From: Lachnospiraceae bacterium
GTDB taxonomy: Bacteria > Bacillota > Clostridia > Lachnospirales > Lachnospiraceae
Direction of reading: 5' to 3'
Assembly (NCBI GenBank): GCA_910574885.1
Contig: CAJTDD010000006.1
Location: 32,987-96,986 of the forward strand
DNA length: 64,000 nt
A model generated the notes under the pieces. The model searched no databases, had not been told where the DNA came from, and saw only the letters and a list, made by a program, of their open reading frames with translations. How positions within the stretch are numbered: position 1 is the first letter of the stretch; every line of letters begins with the position of its first letter. Shown one piece after another: positions 23,653 to 31,695 of this stretch. The position numbers and the translations under genes are program-made.

Positions 23653-25446
23653 TCAATAGGCAGGGCATCCGTAACCGTAGACAGAGCCACCCCCGACTGG
23701 ATAGCTCTGCTGCTTGCAGGCATCGCCAGAATTACCCTCAACGGTATAGACCGTTCCATTCTCGCATTTCTCCACGATTCCCACATGGTCGATTGAGCCG
23801 TCATTCCCCCAATCAAAGAAAATAATGTCGCCCGACTGTGGCTCATAGTTCCTGTCCTGCCATTGCCCCTTGCCTTTGAACCAGTTTACGCCATCCGAGC
23901 AGAGGGAGAATTTCGGGATGATGCCGCTCTCCAGATAGCCGCACTGGTCGGCACACCAAGAAGCGAAGCAGGCACACCATTCCACACGTCCGTCAAAGCC
24001 GTACCAACTCCAATAAGGCTGTCCGCCCTCATTGCCGAGCTGCGTCAAGGCGACCTCTACAATCGCTTGATTGCCGCCGCTTGTAAATGCCCGTCCGTAT
24101 GGGTAATAGCGTAACACATGGGCGGGGTACTGCGTGTCGCCGTACTTTTCCCAACCTAACCGCTGTGCCTGCATAGCGGAAAATTCCACCGCATTTGCAT
24201 AGGAATAGCCGCCGTAGTTGGTCTTTGCCCATGAGATATAGCCGTTGCCGAAGTTATAGCCCTGCAAGGCGAGCTTGATACGCTCCATGTCAATCGGGCT
24301 TTCCACCTCGGCTGATGTGAGGGCGGCTTTTAATTCCTGCACGCCGCATTCGATGGAATATTCGGGGTCTTTGATGCCGTTCGGCTCATGGGGGTACTTT
24401 TTGTTGAAGCTCCCCTCCGCCGCCTGCATCGGGTCGCTGCCCTTTCCCCCAGATTCCTGCATCATCACCGCCTTGATAAGCTCCACATATTCGGGGATGC
24501 CGTACTGCTTCGCATACTTCTGTATCAGCGGCGTGTAGGCTTCCACCTCCGCACTGACAGGGGTATAGGAAGTGCTGTCGCTGCCGCCGCCGAACAGGGA
24601 AACGGCACACCCAAGCAGGACAACAATAAGGATTATCAATACGGCAACCCAGCCGCCTGCGATTATCGCAGAAATAAGGGCTTTCGTCCCTGCTATGATT
24701 GCCTTAACCGCAGCAATGGTGGCTCTGACCGTGGCTTTCGTTGCTTCGGCTGTCGCCTTTGCCGTGGCTTTTGCGGTCTGTGCTGTTTTCTGGGTGGCTT
24801 TGGCAGATGCTTTCGCCGTTTTCTGTGCCGCCTTTGCGGTCTGCGACCTGGTCTTAATCGCCGTCTTTGATGTCGCCTTTGCGGTTTTTACGCCTTTTTT
24901 CGTCGCCTTGACCGTCCCTTTTGCTGTGGTCTTGACGGTTCTCTCCGCATTTCTGGCTGTGGTCTTGATGGTCTTTTTCCCCTGCCGCCTTGTCTTTATC
25001 AACTGGCTTGCCCCTGTCTGGGGCACTTCGCCCTGCATGGGAACATCGGGGACAGGAGAACGGCTCGCTGCCCCGTTTCGGATCAGCGAGCCGTTCTGTT
25101 CTGCAACAGCCTGTGCTTTTTTCTGCTCTGCGGCTTTTGCCGCACGCTTGGTCTTAAATTCGGCGATTTTATCCTTTGCCCTGCCAATATTCTCCTTTGT
25201 GGTCTGGACGTTTTTCTGTCCCTGCCTGTTGAATTGATGGATTCCCTCGTCCTTGATACGCCCCGAAGCATGAGAGAACTTATCGGCGGCATATTCTGTG
25301 GGGGAATTTTCCTCTGCATAATATCCCTGCCCTGCCTTATCCTTTGTCTTGGCATAGGCGGACTTCATGCGTTCCCCTGCAATGACAGCTTTGTTAAGGG
25401 TCTTTATCGTGCCTTTGACCGCATCTCTGGTCTTAATGTCAGCCAT
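23653..25446 (-). CDS. VirB1-like cell-wall hydrolase (lysozyme-like plus CHAP)
   Basis: A 597-aa protein that should open peptidoglycan for the mating channel. The N-terminal 150 residues are charged; about 150-260 is a repetitive Lys/Thr/Ala-rich tract (K-A-T, K-T-A repeats), followed by one membrane helix near 262-285. Outside the membrane come a lysozyme-like domain (Q-E-S-G-G near 335) and a CHAP amidase domain (Cys in E-W-C-A-C-F-A-S-W, His in I-D-H-V-G-I-V). AAAGGAGG precedes the ATG. It is the last gene of the transfer operon. Confidence 0.9.
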   Translation of the reverse strand: MADIKTRDAVKGTIKTLNKAVIAGERMKSAYAKTKDKAGQGYYAEENSPTEYAADKFSHASGRIKDEGIHQFNRQGQKNVQTTKENIGRAKDKIAEFKTKRAAKAAEQKKAQAVAEQNGSLIRNGAASRSPVPDVPMQGEVPQTGASQLIKTRRQGKKTIKTTARNAERTVKTTAKGTVKATKKGVKTAKATSKTAIKTRSQTAKAAQKTAKASAKATQKTAQTAKATAKATAEATKATVRATIAAVKAIIAGTKALISAIIAGGWVAVLIILIVVLLGCAVSLFGGGSDSTSYTPVSAEVEAYTPLIQKYAKQYGIPEYVELIKAVMMQESGGKGSDPMQAAEGSFNKKYPHEPNGIKDPEYSIECGVQELKAALTSAEVESPIDMERIKLALQGYNFGNGYISWAKTNYGGYSYANAVEFSAMQAQRLGWEKYGDTQYPAHVLRYYPYGRAFTSGGNQAIVEVALTQLGNEGGQPYWSWYGFDGRVEWCACFASWCADQCGYLESGIIPKFSLCSDGVNWFKGKGQWQDRNYEPQSGDIIFFDWGNDGSIDHVGIVEKCENGTVYTVEGNSGDACKQQSYPVGGGSVYGYGCPAY

Positions 25447-25481
25447 ACAAAACCTCCTTTCCCAGAGGATTTGCGGTCATA

Positions 25482-26267
25482 TCAGTTTACCTTTTTTGCC
25501 ACGACCACGAGCCTGCCGTTCTGTGCGGAATATTCGCAGGTAGACAGGGTTATAAGTTTATCGCCGTATTCAGCGGTCACGCCCGTATCATACAAGGCAA
25601 GCTCCTTGCACTTCCCGACATAGGCATCAAACTCTGTTTCATTCTCTGCATTGACAAAATCATAATAGCGGTAGCCCTGTGAGCTGTACGCCACGGTTTT
25701 AAATACGGCAATGATTTCATACTCTGCCTGTTCCGTAAGGATGTCAAACTGGATAGTCCTGTGCTTCTCATAAAAGCTCTTGGATTTGTAATCTTCCAAC
25801 GCCCCAAACATCCTGCCGCCCTTGATGTGGTGTCCGTAAATAATCAGATTGTCGCTTGTGAGAATGTCGCAATCCTCTTGGATATATGGCACTCCCAAAT
25901 CGCTGTATTGCTTTTCAAAGTTGTGCTTCAGATAAAAATTCGGGTTATTCCTGCTCTGCATGACAGGGTAATTGATGGTTGTTCCATCAATGGCAATCCA
26001 ACCCGCCATATCCTCATTCTGCAAATACAGCTCCTTGTATTTCGCAAGAATATCCTCGCCCTCGCTGACAGGCGTATCTTTATCTTTTTGCGGTTCTTCC
26101 TCTGGCTCGGCGTTCTCCACGACCTCGGCAATCTCCGCAAAGGCTTCGGTCTGCACGTCTATCTGCTGGTAATGGCTGTAAATCTTAAAGCCGCAAAAAA
26201 CCGCTGCTCCTAAAAAGGCGACAGCGGCGGCAGTACAGATAATGGTTTTATAGTTTTTCAAATTCAT
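25482..26267 (-). CDS. srtB: Class B sortase
   Basis: A 261-aa membrane-anchored transpeptidase with one N-terminal helix (about 8-28). Catalytic residues are visible: His in Y-G-H-H-I-K-G-G (146/147), Cys244 in T-L-S-T-C-E-Y-S and Arg252. The ATG at 26267, eight bases after GAGG, is preferred. The likely substrate is the adhesin at 53885-58033, which ends in T-P-K-T-G; C. difficile SrtB accepts similar (S/P)PxTG signals. That pairing is inferred. Confidence 0.9.
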   Translation of the reverse strand: MNLKNYKTIICTAAAVAFLGAAVFCGFKIYSHYQQIDVQTEAFAEIAEVVENAEPEEEPQKDKDTPVSEGEDILAKYKELYLQNEDMAGWIAIDGTTINYPVMQSRNNPNFYLKHNFEKQYSDLGVPYIQEDCDILTSDNLIIYGHHIKGGRMFGALEDYKSKSFYEKHRTIQFDILTEQAEYEIIAVFKTVAYSSQGYRYYDFVNAENETEFDAYVGKCKELALYDTGVTAEYGDKLITLSTCEYSAQNGRLVVVAKKVN

Positions 26268-26296
26268 AGGCATATCCTCTCTTTGCTATTTTTTAT

Positions 26297-26701
26297 TTAC
26301 CGTGTATGCTCCGTCTGCTTTTTAGGGACAGGTAAATCCCTGCAATATTCGGGATACCTTACCTTGATGCCCTCCATGAAATACGGGGCAAACTCGCAGC
26401 AGAACAATTCCTCTGGCGTGGAATATTTCTCACGCCCCTCCTCTGCGTAGCCGTTCCAGAGGTTAAAGGCAAGGTTGCAGACCTTGACTGTGCCGCTTGT
26501 CTGCCACCCTGCGTGCATCCCCTCTGGCTCAATGCAGTCTGTCTTAAAGTTGAACATGGAATTGATATTTTTCCTTGTTTCCTCCGCTATCCCCATCACA
26601 TAGAAAAATGCCCTGTGGTAACAGTCGTTGACTTTACATTTCATCATATTTTCCAGAAAAAAATCACGGTGGGCTGCGTTGCGAAACCTTATCTCTGACA
26701 T
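26297..26701 (-). CDS. DUF6075-like conserved ICE protein
   Basis: A 134-aa soluble protein starting M-S-E-I-R-F-R-N-A-A-H-R, with several conserved Cys (K-V-N-D-C-Y, F-C-C-E-F). I recognise it as a common passenger of this ICE type, DUF6075-like. The ATG at 26701 with GGGGAGG upstream overlaps the VirB4 stop by a few bases in antisense-free order, so it is in the transfer operon. Function unknown. Confidence 0.7.
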   Translation of the reverse strand: MSEIRFRNAAHRDFFLENMMKCKVNDCYHRAFFYVMGIAEETRKNINSMFNFKTDCIEPEGMHAGWQTSGTVKVCNLAFNLWNGYAEEGREKYSTPEELFCCEFAPYFMEGIKVRYPEYCRDLPVPKKQTEHTR

Positions 26702-26705
26702 AGAT

Positions 26706-29039
26706 TTACACCTCCCCAAATTTAGTCGTCATCAGCTTATACAGCTCCGTATTCCGTGGGAACTTATTAACGAACGGCACGAGGGAGCTGCCCACTTTCA
26801 AAAGCCCCTGCCCTGCACCGACATTCGTGATATAGCTCATCTGAAGGTCGGAGATGTTAAGGAGCTTCGCAAGCTCAATGCGGTCTGTGGATGCCTGATT
26901 AAGCATGATAATAAATTCACTGTTGGCAAGCATCGTCCTTGCCGTATGGCTCTGTAACAGGTCGTCCACGTTCTGCGTGATGCCAGTACAGTACGCCCCA
27001 TACTTACGCACACGCTTCCAGAGGGTAAAGAGGAAGTTCGCAGAATACTCATGCTGAAACAGCAGGTAAATCTCATCAATGAAAATAAAGGTGTTCCTGC
27101 CTTTTGCCCTGTTCATCGTGATGCGGTTCAAGATACTGTCAAGCACCACAAGCATACCGATAGGCTGTAACTGCTTGCCCAAATCAAGGATGTCATAGCA
27201 GATAAGACGGCTGTGGGTGTCAACATTCGTATGCTTCGCAAAGGTGTTGAGAGAGCCGTCCGTGAAAAGCTCAATCGCAAGAGCGATTTCCTGTGCTTCT
27301 GGCTCATCCTGCTTTAACAATTCCTCACGGAAGTCCTGCAAGGTCGGCGGCGTTCCCATATAGTTCCCCTGCTGATAGTAGCGGTACACGCTCGCCGTAC
27401 AGCGGTCAATAATGGACTTCTGCTTTGCCCCAAGGCTTGCACCGCCAATAAGCTGCTCGCAGAGGGATAAAATAAACTCTGATTTCAAGATGACGGGGTT
27501 TGCACCGTCGCCGTAATCAGAGTTCATATCCATAGCGTTGATATGGTTTTCACTTGTAGCGGAAATGTGGATGACCTCGCCCTGCATCGCTTTTACAAGC
27601 GGAGAGTACTCACGTTCGGGGTCTATTACCAAGACATCAGCGTTGGGGTCAGTCAAAATAATATTCACCATTTCCTCTTTCGCCGTGAACGACTTGCCCG
27701 CACCAGACACACCGAGAATAAAAGAATTACCGTTCAGCAGGTGGCGGCGGTTGGCAATAATCATGTTCTTTGAGATTACATTCTGACCGTAATAAACGCC
27801 GTCCTTATGGTAGATTTCTTGCACACGGAATGGGATAAACACCGCAAGGCTCTCTGTCGTCAATGTCCTTAACGCATCAATCTTCCTCACGCCGAACGGC
27901 AGGGCTGTATTCAGACCATCCATCTGCTGATACTTCAGTACGGCAAACTGGCAGAGATGCTTTCTCGCTGTCGTCAAAAGAGCTTCCGTGTCATTGTCAA
28001 GCTGCTCTTTGGTATCTGCGGTATGCACCATCGTAAGCACCGCAAACATCATCCTCTGGTCACGGGTCGTCAAATCGTCGAGGAACTCCTTGCTTTCCTT
28101 TCGCTGCTGCTCCAAATCGTAGGGGATAACAGCGGAAAAGTTATTGTTCTGGTTCTGTTTCCTCTGCCAGTTCGTGATATTCGTTTCTACCCCAAGCAGG
28201 CGGTTTTCCACCTCCCTCACGGCTTCATCCGTGGGAACAGGGACAACATCAACGGAGAGCATCATGTTACGGTTTAATTCGCAAAGCTCCGCCACCATGC
28301 TGTCCTTGATATAGGCGGCATACTCTCTAAGGAAAATCACACGTCCATAGCGGTTGCCGATACGGAAATAATCTTTCTCAAACTCAAAGGAGTCGGGACA
28401 GATATAATCCTTGAAGTCGTGACCTTTCCGCATGGTCTGTGCCATGTCAAAAGAAAACGCTGTTTCCTCGCCCGTGCGGTAGAAGTCATGGAAGATACGC
28501 AGTTTGTCATTGGCATCCAGTTCCGTACACTTTGAGCCAAGACGGTTGAAATGCCCGATAAGGTCAGCACCGACACGGGCAAAATAGTTCCTCGCTTCCT
28601 CAATGTTCTTCTTGCAGACGGAGATTGTCACATATTTGTCCTGCACGATGGAGTTCGCCCCCGTCGCCTTATCAAGCAGCATCTTGTTATACTCTTTACG
28701 GTATTTATCCAGACCGTCCTCCGCCATCGGGATAAGGATGGTCTGCTCAAAATCCGCCTTGTTGAGCCTGCGGTTATTGATGGTGATTTTCGTCGTCGCC
28801 CCACTGTCGAGGGCATTTAAAAGCTCCGAGTATTCAAGGAACATTGCTTCCTTGTCCTCACGGCTCGCCACGGCATAGTTAATATCTTCAAACTTGAATG
28901 TCTTTGCATATTTGTTCCTGCCCACAAGGAAAATGCCGTCCTCCCACATGGTCTTTAACGGGATGACCGCCTGCACCGATTTCGGCACAACAAACCTTTC
29001 CTTATCCTGCTTGAACAGATTCCTGAGCGTCTTAATCAT
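26706..29039 (-). CDS. VirB4-family conjugation ATPase
   Basis: A 777-aa cytoplasmic ATPase that powers the type IV secretion channel. Walker A is G-V-S-G-A-G-K-S near residue 445, Walker B-like L-V-I-D-P-E-R-E near 475, and F-I-F-I-D-E-I near 655. The N-terminal 400 residues form the usual VirB4 structural domain. Its start overlaps the PrgI stop by eight bases. Length is normal for Tn1549-type VirB4. Confidence 0.95.
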   Translation of the reverse strand: MIKTLRNLFKQDKERFVVPKSVQAVIPLKTMWEDGIFLVGRNKYAKTFKFEDINYAVASREDKEAMFLEYSELLNALDSGATTKITINNRRLNKADFEQTILIPMAEDGLDKYRKEYNKMLLDKATGANSIVQDKYVTISVCKKNIEEARNYFARVGADLIGHFNRLGSKCTELDANDKLRIFHDFYRTGEETAFSFDMAQTMRKGHDFKDYICPDSFEFEKDYFRIGNRYGRVIFLREYAAYIKDSMVAELCELNRNMMLSVDVVPVPTDEAVREVENRLLGVETNITNWQRKQNQNNNFSAVIPYDLEQQRKESKEFLDDLTTRDQRMMFAVLTMVHTADTKEQLDNDTEALLTTARKHLCQFAVLKYQQMDGLNTALPFGVRKIDALRTLTTESLAVFIPFRVQEIYHKDGVYYGQNVISKNMIIANRRHLLNGNSFILGVSGAGKSFTAKEEMVNIILTDPNADVLVIDPEREYSPLVKAMQGEVIHISATSENHINAMDMNSDYGDGANPVILKSEFILSLCEQLIGGASLGAKQKSIIDRCTASVYRYYQQGNYMGTPPTLQDFREELLKQDEPEAQEIALAIELFTDGSLNTFAKHTNVDTHSRLICYDILDLGKQLQPIGMLVVLDSILNRITMNRAKGRNTFIFIDEIYLLFQHEYSANFLFTLWKRVRKYGAYCTGITQNVDDLLQSHTARTMLANSEFIIMLNQASTDRIELAKLLNISDLQMSYITNVGAGQGLLKVGSSLVPFVNKFPRNTELYKLMTTKFGEV

Positions 29040-29508
29040 AGTCTGCCTCCTTACGTTTTCTTGCTTTTTCAGCCCTATTTCTTTTTTTCTTCATTGCCTT
29101 ACGCCTTGCCGCCCTGCGTTTTCTTTTCGTATGCTTCTTACGCTTTTCCTGCACGGCGGGCGTTCCTTTTTCATGGGCTTCAATCGTTGTTTTTAATGCT
29201 TCATAGTAGAGATTGTCTGGGAGAAACAGCACCCTCTTTGGCATCAGAAACTCCGACTTTATCCATGCCCACACAAACTGCTCTGCGGTCATGCCGTTGT
29301 ATTTGACAAACCCCATCACCGCAAAGGGCGAAGCACCAAGAACGCACATCCAACTTACGGTTTCCGTCCCGAACCTCCCACGGAGCAGGAAAAACAAGCC
29401 TACCGCCACGCCGCAGGCAAGGACAGAAAAAAGGAACTGCCGCATAGACAGTCCGAAAAACATGGATTCCGTGTAATTACGGATTTCTTTATTTATCTTT
29501 ACTTCCAA
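29032..29508 (-). CDS. PrgI-family membrane protein
   Basis: A 158-aa PrgI protein, a small inner-membrane component paired with VirB4 in Gram-positive conjugation systems. The sequence starts E-V-K-I-N-K-E-I after a TTG at 29508; GGAGG lies ten bases upstream, and an earlier ATG would give an unlikely leader. Two hydrophobic helices lie at about 25-70, then a very basic Lys/Arg-rich tail. It would be first in the left part of the transfer operon, after the inserted gene at 29585-30241. Confidence 0.85.
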   Translation of the reverse strand: MEVKINKEIRNYTESMFFGLSMRQFLFSVLACGVAVGLFFLLRGRFGTETVSWMCVLGASPFAVMGFVKYNGMTAEQFVWAWIKSEFLMPKRVLFLPDNLYYEALKTTIEAHEKGTPAVQEKRKKHTKRKRRAARRKAMKKKRNRAEKARKRKEADYD

Positions 29509-29538
29509 TCCATAAACACCTCCTTTTTGGCACAAAAA

Positions 29539-29566
29539 AATCGCCATCTTTGGAAAAATGACGATT
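29539..29566 (-). terminator. Terminator of the nucleotidyltransferase-like gene
   Basis: AATCG-C-CAT pairs with ATG-A-CGATT, followed by a T run on the minus strand. It separates the inserted gene from prgI. Confidence 0.75.
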
Positions 29567-29584
29567 CTTCAAGTTTTATTCAGT

Positions 29585-30241
29585 TTACTTCCAACTCATT
29601 CTTGCGTTATATACATTGTTTACAGCTTCAATATAGCATATGAAAGAGGGATGGTCGTGGTCGTTTTGCCGCAGGTATCTATTTTTGATATTCAAATATT
29701 GCATTCTGACAAGCTCCCATTTTCCCTTTTTCTTAATATACTTAGCCTTTTTCTGTATTCCCGCAGAATGAGGGGCTTCGTTCCAATAGTATTGGTCATA
29801 ATAGGTCAACCCTGTTTTTTTGTGAATAAGTCTGTAAAAAATTTCTTCTGTATCTCTGCAAACAATGCAGACATCCATAGAAAACTCGGTAGGATTTCCT
29901 TTGACAAAATGAATTTTTCCCGTAGTCAGAGAAGAGGTTGAATCCTCACAATCTCCTAAATCACGTTCGTTTAACGCCTTATTAAAGGATTTCCTCGCAC
30001 ATTCTTTTATAAACCTGCAATCCTCATAATCTTTACATCTTACAATCTCAAGGTTGTAATCCAAATCAATCGGCAGCGAAGCATTTTGCACGATAAGATT
30101 CTTTGCACCGCTCCCTACAAGATAAAAGATAGCTCCAATATCATAATCTTCTTTCAAGTAGTGGCAACAATCCTGCATTATCCCACCACATAAATTTCGC
30201 ATACGGCTTAGAAATTCCTTATCTGTTACATAATCAAACAT
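29585..30241 (-). CDS. Putative nucleotidyltransferase-fold protein inserted in the transfer operon
   Basis: A 218-aa protein I cannot assign firmly. L-V-G-S-G-A-K-N followed by P-I-D-L-D-Y (about 42-63) matches the G-S...D-x-D signature of pol-beta-type nucleotidyltransferases, and a later acidic F-S-M-D-V could be the third carboxylate. The gene is more AT-rich than the conjugation genes on both sides and has its own consensus promoter and terminator. This looks like a moron-type insertion, perhaps toxin or defence related. AAAGGAG precedes the ATG. Confidence 0.55.
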   Translation of the reverse strand: MFDYVTDKEFLSRMRNLCGGIMQDCCHYLKEDYDIGAIFYLVGSGAKNLIVQNASLPIDLDYNLEIVRCKDYEDCRFIKECARKSFNKALNERDLGDCEDSTSSLTTGKIHFVKGNPTEFSMDVCIVCRDTEEIFYRLIHKKTGLTYYDQYYWNEAPHSAGIQKKAKYIKKKGKWELVRMQYLNIKNRYLRQNDHDHPSFICYIEAVNNVYNARMSWK

Positions 30242-30298
30242 AAAAATCTCCTTTCATTCCCAAACCGACCATTTAGACTTGAAAATCTAAATCACTAT

Positions 30299-30327
30299 AT
30301 CATAATCATCTGATAATGAAATGTCAA
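30299..30327 (-). promoter_or_regulatory. Near-consensus promoter of the inserted gene
   Basis: TTGACA (30327-30322), a 17-base spacer and TATGAT (30304-30299) on the minus strand, 58 bases before the ATG of the nucleotidyltransferase-like gene. Confidence 0.8.
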
Positions 30328-30382
30328 GTGATTTTTTGGATTTTTCCCTTTCATGTGATGAGCCTGCTTAAATTCATTCTCT

Positions 30383-31219
30383 CTAAAGCCCCATCATCTC
30401 ACGCACGACACGGTCTGCCATCTTGACCGCACCGACAAGGACGAGCATATTGAACACAAGCTCCCCGATATAGCCCCACACCATTGTGACCGCAGCCGCA
30501 TCGGGGTTGACAACAGGCGGGGAAGCCGCAAACACCGAAAAGATAATGCAGGCAAGCACGATGATTGCACCCTCAAGGCACACGGCACAATAACTCTTGA
30601 TAAAGCTCCTGCCGACATTCTGGCTCGGCTCTCCCGCAAAGGACGACAGCGGCACGGGAGCGATTGCGGTATAAAGGTACAGTTTGAAAAACCTGCCGTA
30701 CACCGACATTATCATAATGAACGACAGCACCGTGATGAACAGACCGCCTATCAGCGTCACCGCCCATAGGGGTATGCTCTCGAAAAAGCCGCAGTCCTCC
30801 ACGGCTGTCACTATTTCCTGCGGTAATACCGTCTTTTGTGCCGTGCCGAAGCCTGCGGCTTTCATAATCGTAGAAATCACGCCCTGCACTATCTGGAACA
30901 GAGCCATCATCAGCTCCAAGCCGTAAGTCACCGCACCTTTCGCAAGTGCGAAACGGATAAACAGCTTCAATGCGTGTTCGGGCTTCTTGACCTGTGCGAA
31001 GTCGCCGCAGGTACGCATCACGCCCACGACAAAGAACAGCACGAGCAGGGCAAGCCCTATTGCCTGCAACGCACCGTGGATGTCAACAATGACTTTCCAT
31101 ATCGCACCGCCTTTGAAATTCTCTGGGGACTGGGTAATGAGCTGCCATATCTCGGCTAACTTCTCATTCCAAGTGTTAAGGGCGTTCTCCAAGTTCTGGA
31201 CTACCCAGTTATCTGACAT
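30383..31219 (-). CDS. VirB6/TrbL-like conjugation membrane protein
   Basis: A 278-aa protein with about six membrane segments (near 48-68, 85-110, 150-180, 190-205, 213-232, 250-270), the channel subunit of the mating pore in Tn1549-type elements. GGAGG precedes the ATG. It lies after the maff2 gene, separated by an inverted repeat. Confidence 0.88.
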   Translation of the reverse strand: MSDNWVVQNLENALNTWNEKLAEIWQLITQSPENFKGGAIWKVIVDIHGALQAIGLALLVLFFVVGVMRTCGDFAQVKKPEHALKLFIRFALAKGAVTYGLELMMALFQIVQGVISTIMKAAGFGTAQKTVLPQEIVTAVEDCGFFESIPLWAVTLIGGLFITVLSFIMIMSVYGRFFKLYLYTAIAPVPLSSFAGEPSQNVGRSFIKSYCAVCLEGAIIVLACIIFSVFAASPPVVNPDAAAVTMVWGYIGELVFNMLVLVGAVKMADRVVREMMGL

Positions 31220-31242
31220 TCGACCACCTCCGTTCTAAAATT

Positions 31243-31286
31243 GGATAACGGGGCAAGTTCCGCAGGGCGGATCTGCCCCGTTATCC
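31243..31286 (-). promoter_or_regulatory. Long inverted repeat between maff2 and virB6 genes
   Basis: Perfect 13-base arms GGATAACGGGGCA / TGCCCCGTTATCC around an 18-base loop. On the minus strand it follows the maff2 stop and has only a short T tract, so it may be a partial terminator or mRNA-end stabiliser, giving more of the small pilin-like protein than of downstream gene products. Confidence 0.6.
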
Positions 31287-31324
31287 CTGTCTTATATCAG
31301 TCTGCTATTTTAGTTTTCTTTGCA

Positions 31325-31681
31325 TTAGCCTGTGATAAGTGTCAGAATCTCTTTTGCAAAGGTAATCACAACGCCGCCTGCAAGGGTCAGAAAACCGTTC
31401 GCCCTCTGGGACGGGTCGTGGGATTTCAGTGACAAGCCCACCTGCACGATGCCGAAGCCGAGCATAATCATCCCGACCGCCTTAATCAGACCGAAGATAA
31501 AGTTTGACAGGTTGTTTACCACGGCAATCGGGTCATTGGCGGCAAAAGCTGTTGTCGTGCCAAAGACCATGCAGCATACCAAAGCGGCATACACGGCAAA
31601 CGCTTTTCTTGCTTTTCTGCCCATCGGCAGTTTCTGGGTTGTTTTGGTCTGGCTGTTCTCGTTCTTCTTAAAAAGTTTCAT
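31325..31681 (-). CDS. Maff2-family protein (VirB2-like)
   Basis: A 118-aa protein with a basic start, a first hydrophobic helix ending in A-F-A-A at about 48 (signal-peptide-like), then two further helices. This fits the Maff2 family, thought to be the VirB2-like small subunit of Gram-positive ICE transfer systems. GGAGG precedes the ATG. It lies directly after virD4, the usual order. Confidence 0.85.
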   Translation of the reverse strand: MKLFKKNENSQTKTTQKLPMGRKARKAFAVYAALVCCMVFGTTTAFAANDPIAVVNNLSNFIFGLIKAVGMIMLGFGIVQVGLSLKSHDPSQRANGFLTLAGGVVITFAKEILTLITG

Positions 31682-31695
31682 AGGGTAAATCCTCC

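Noticed and set aside
24745..24950. Repetitive DNA in the lysozyme/CHAP gene, checked as a possible CRISPR or tandem array
   Set aside because: The repeats are short, irregular and in frame (K-A-T/K-T-A codons); there are no spacers.
24388..25237. Plus-strand ORFs rich in Ala, Val and Phe opposite the lysozyme/CHAP gene
   Set aside because: They mirror the Lys/Ala/Thr repeat tract of the real minus-strand gene.
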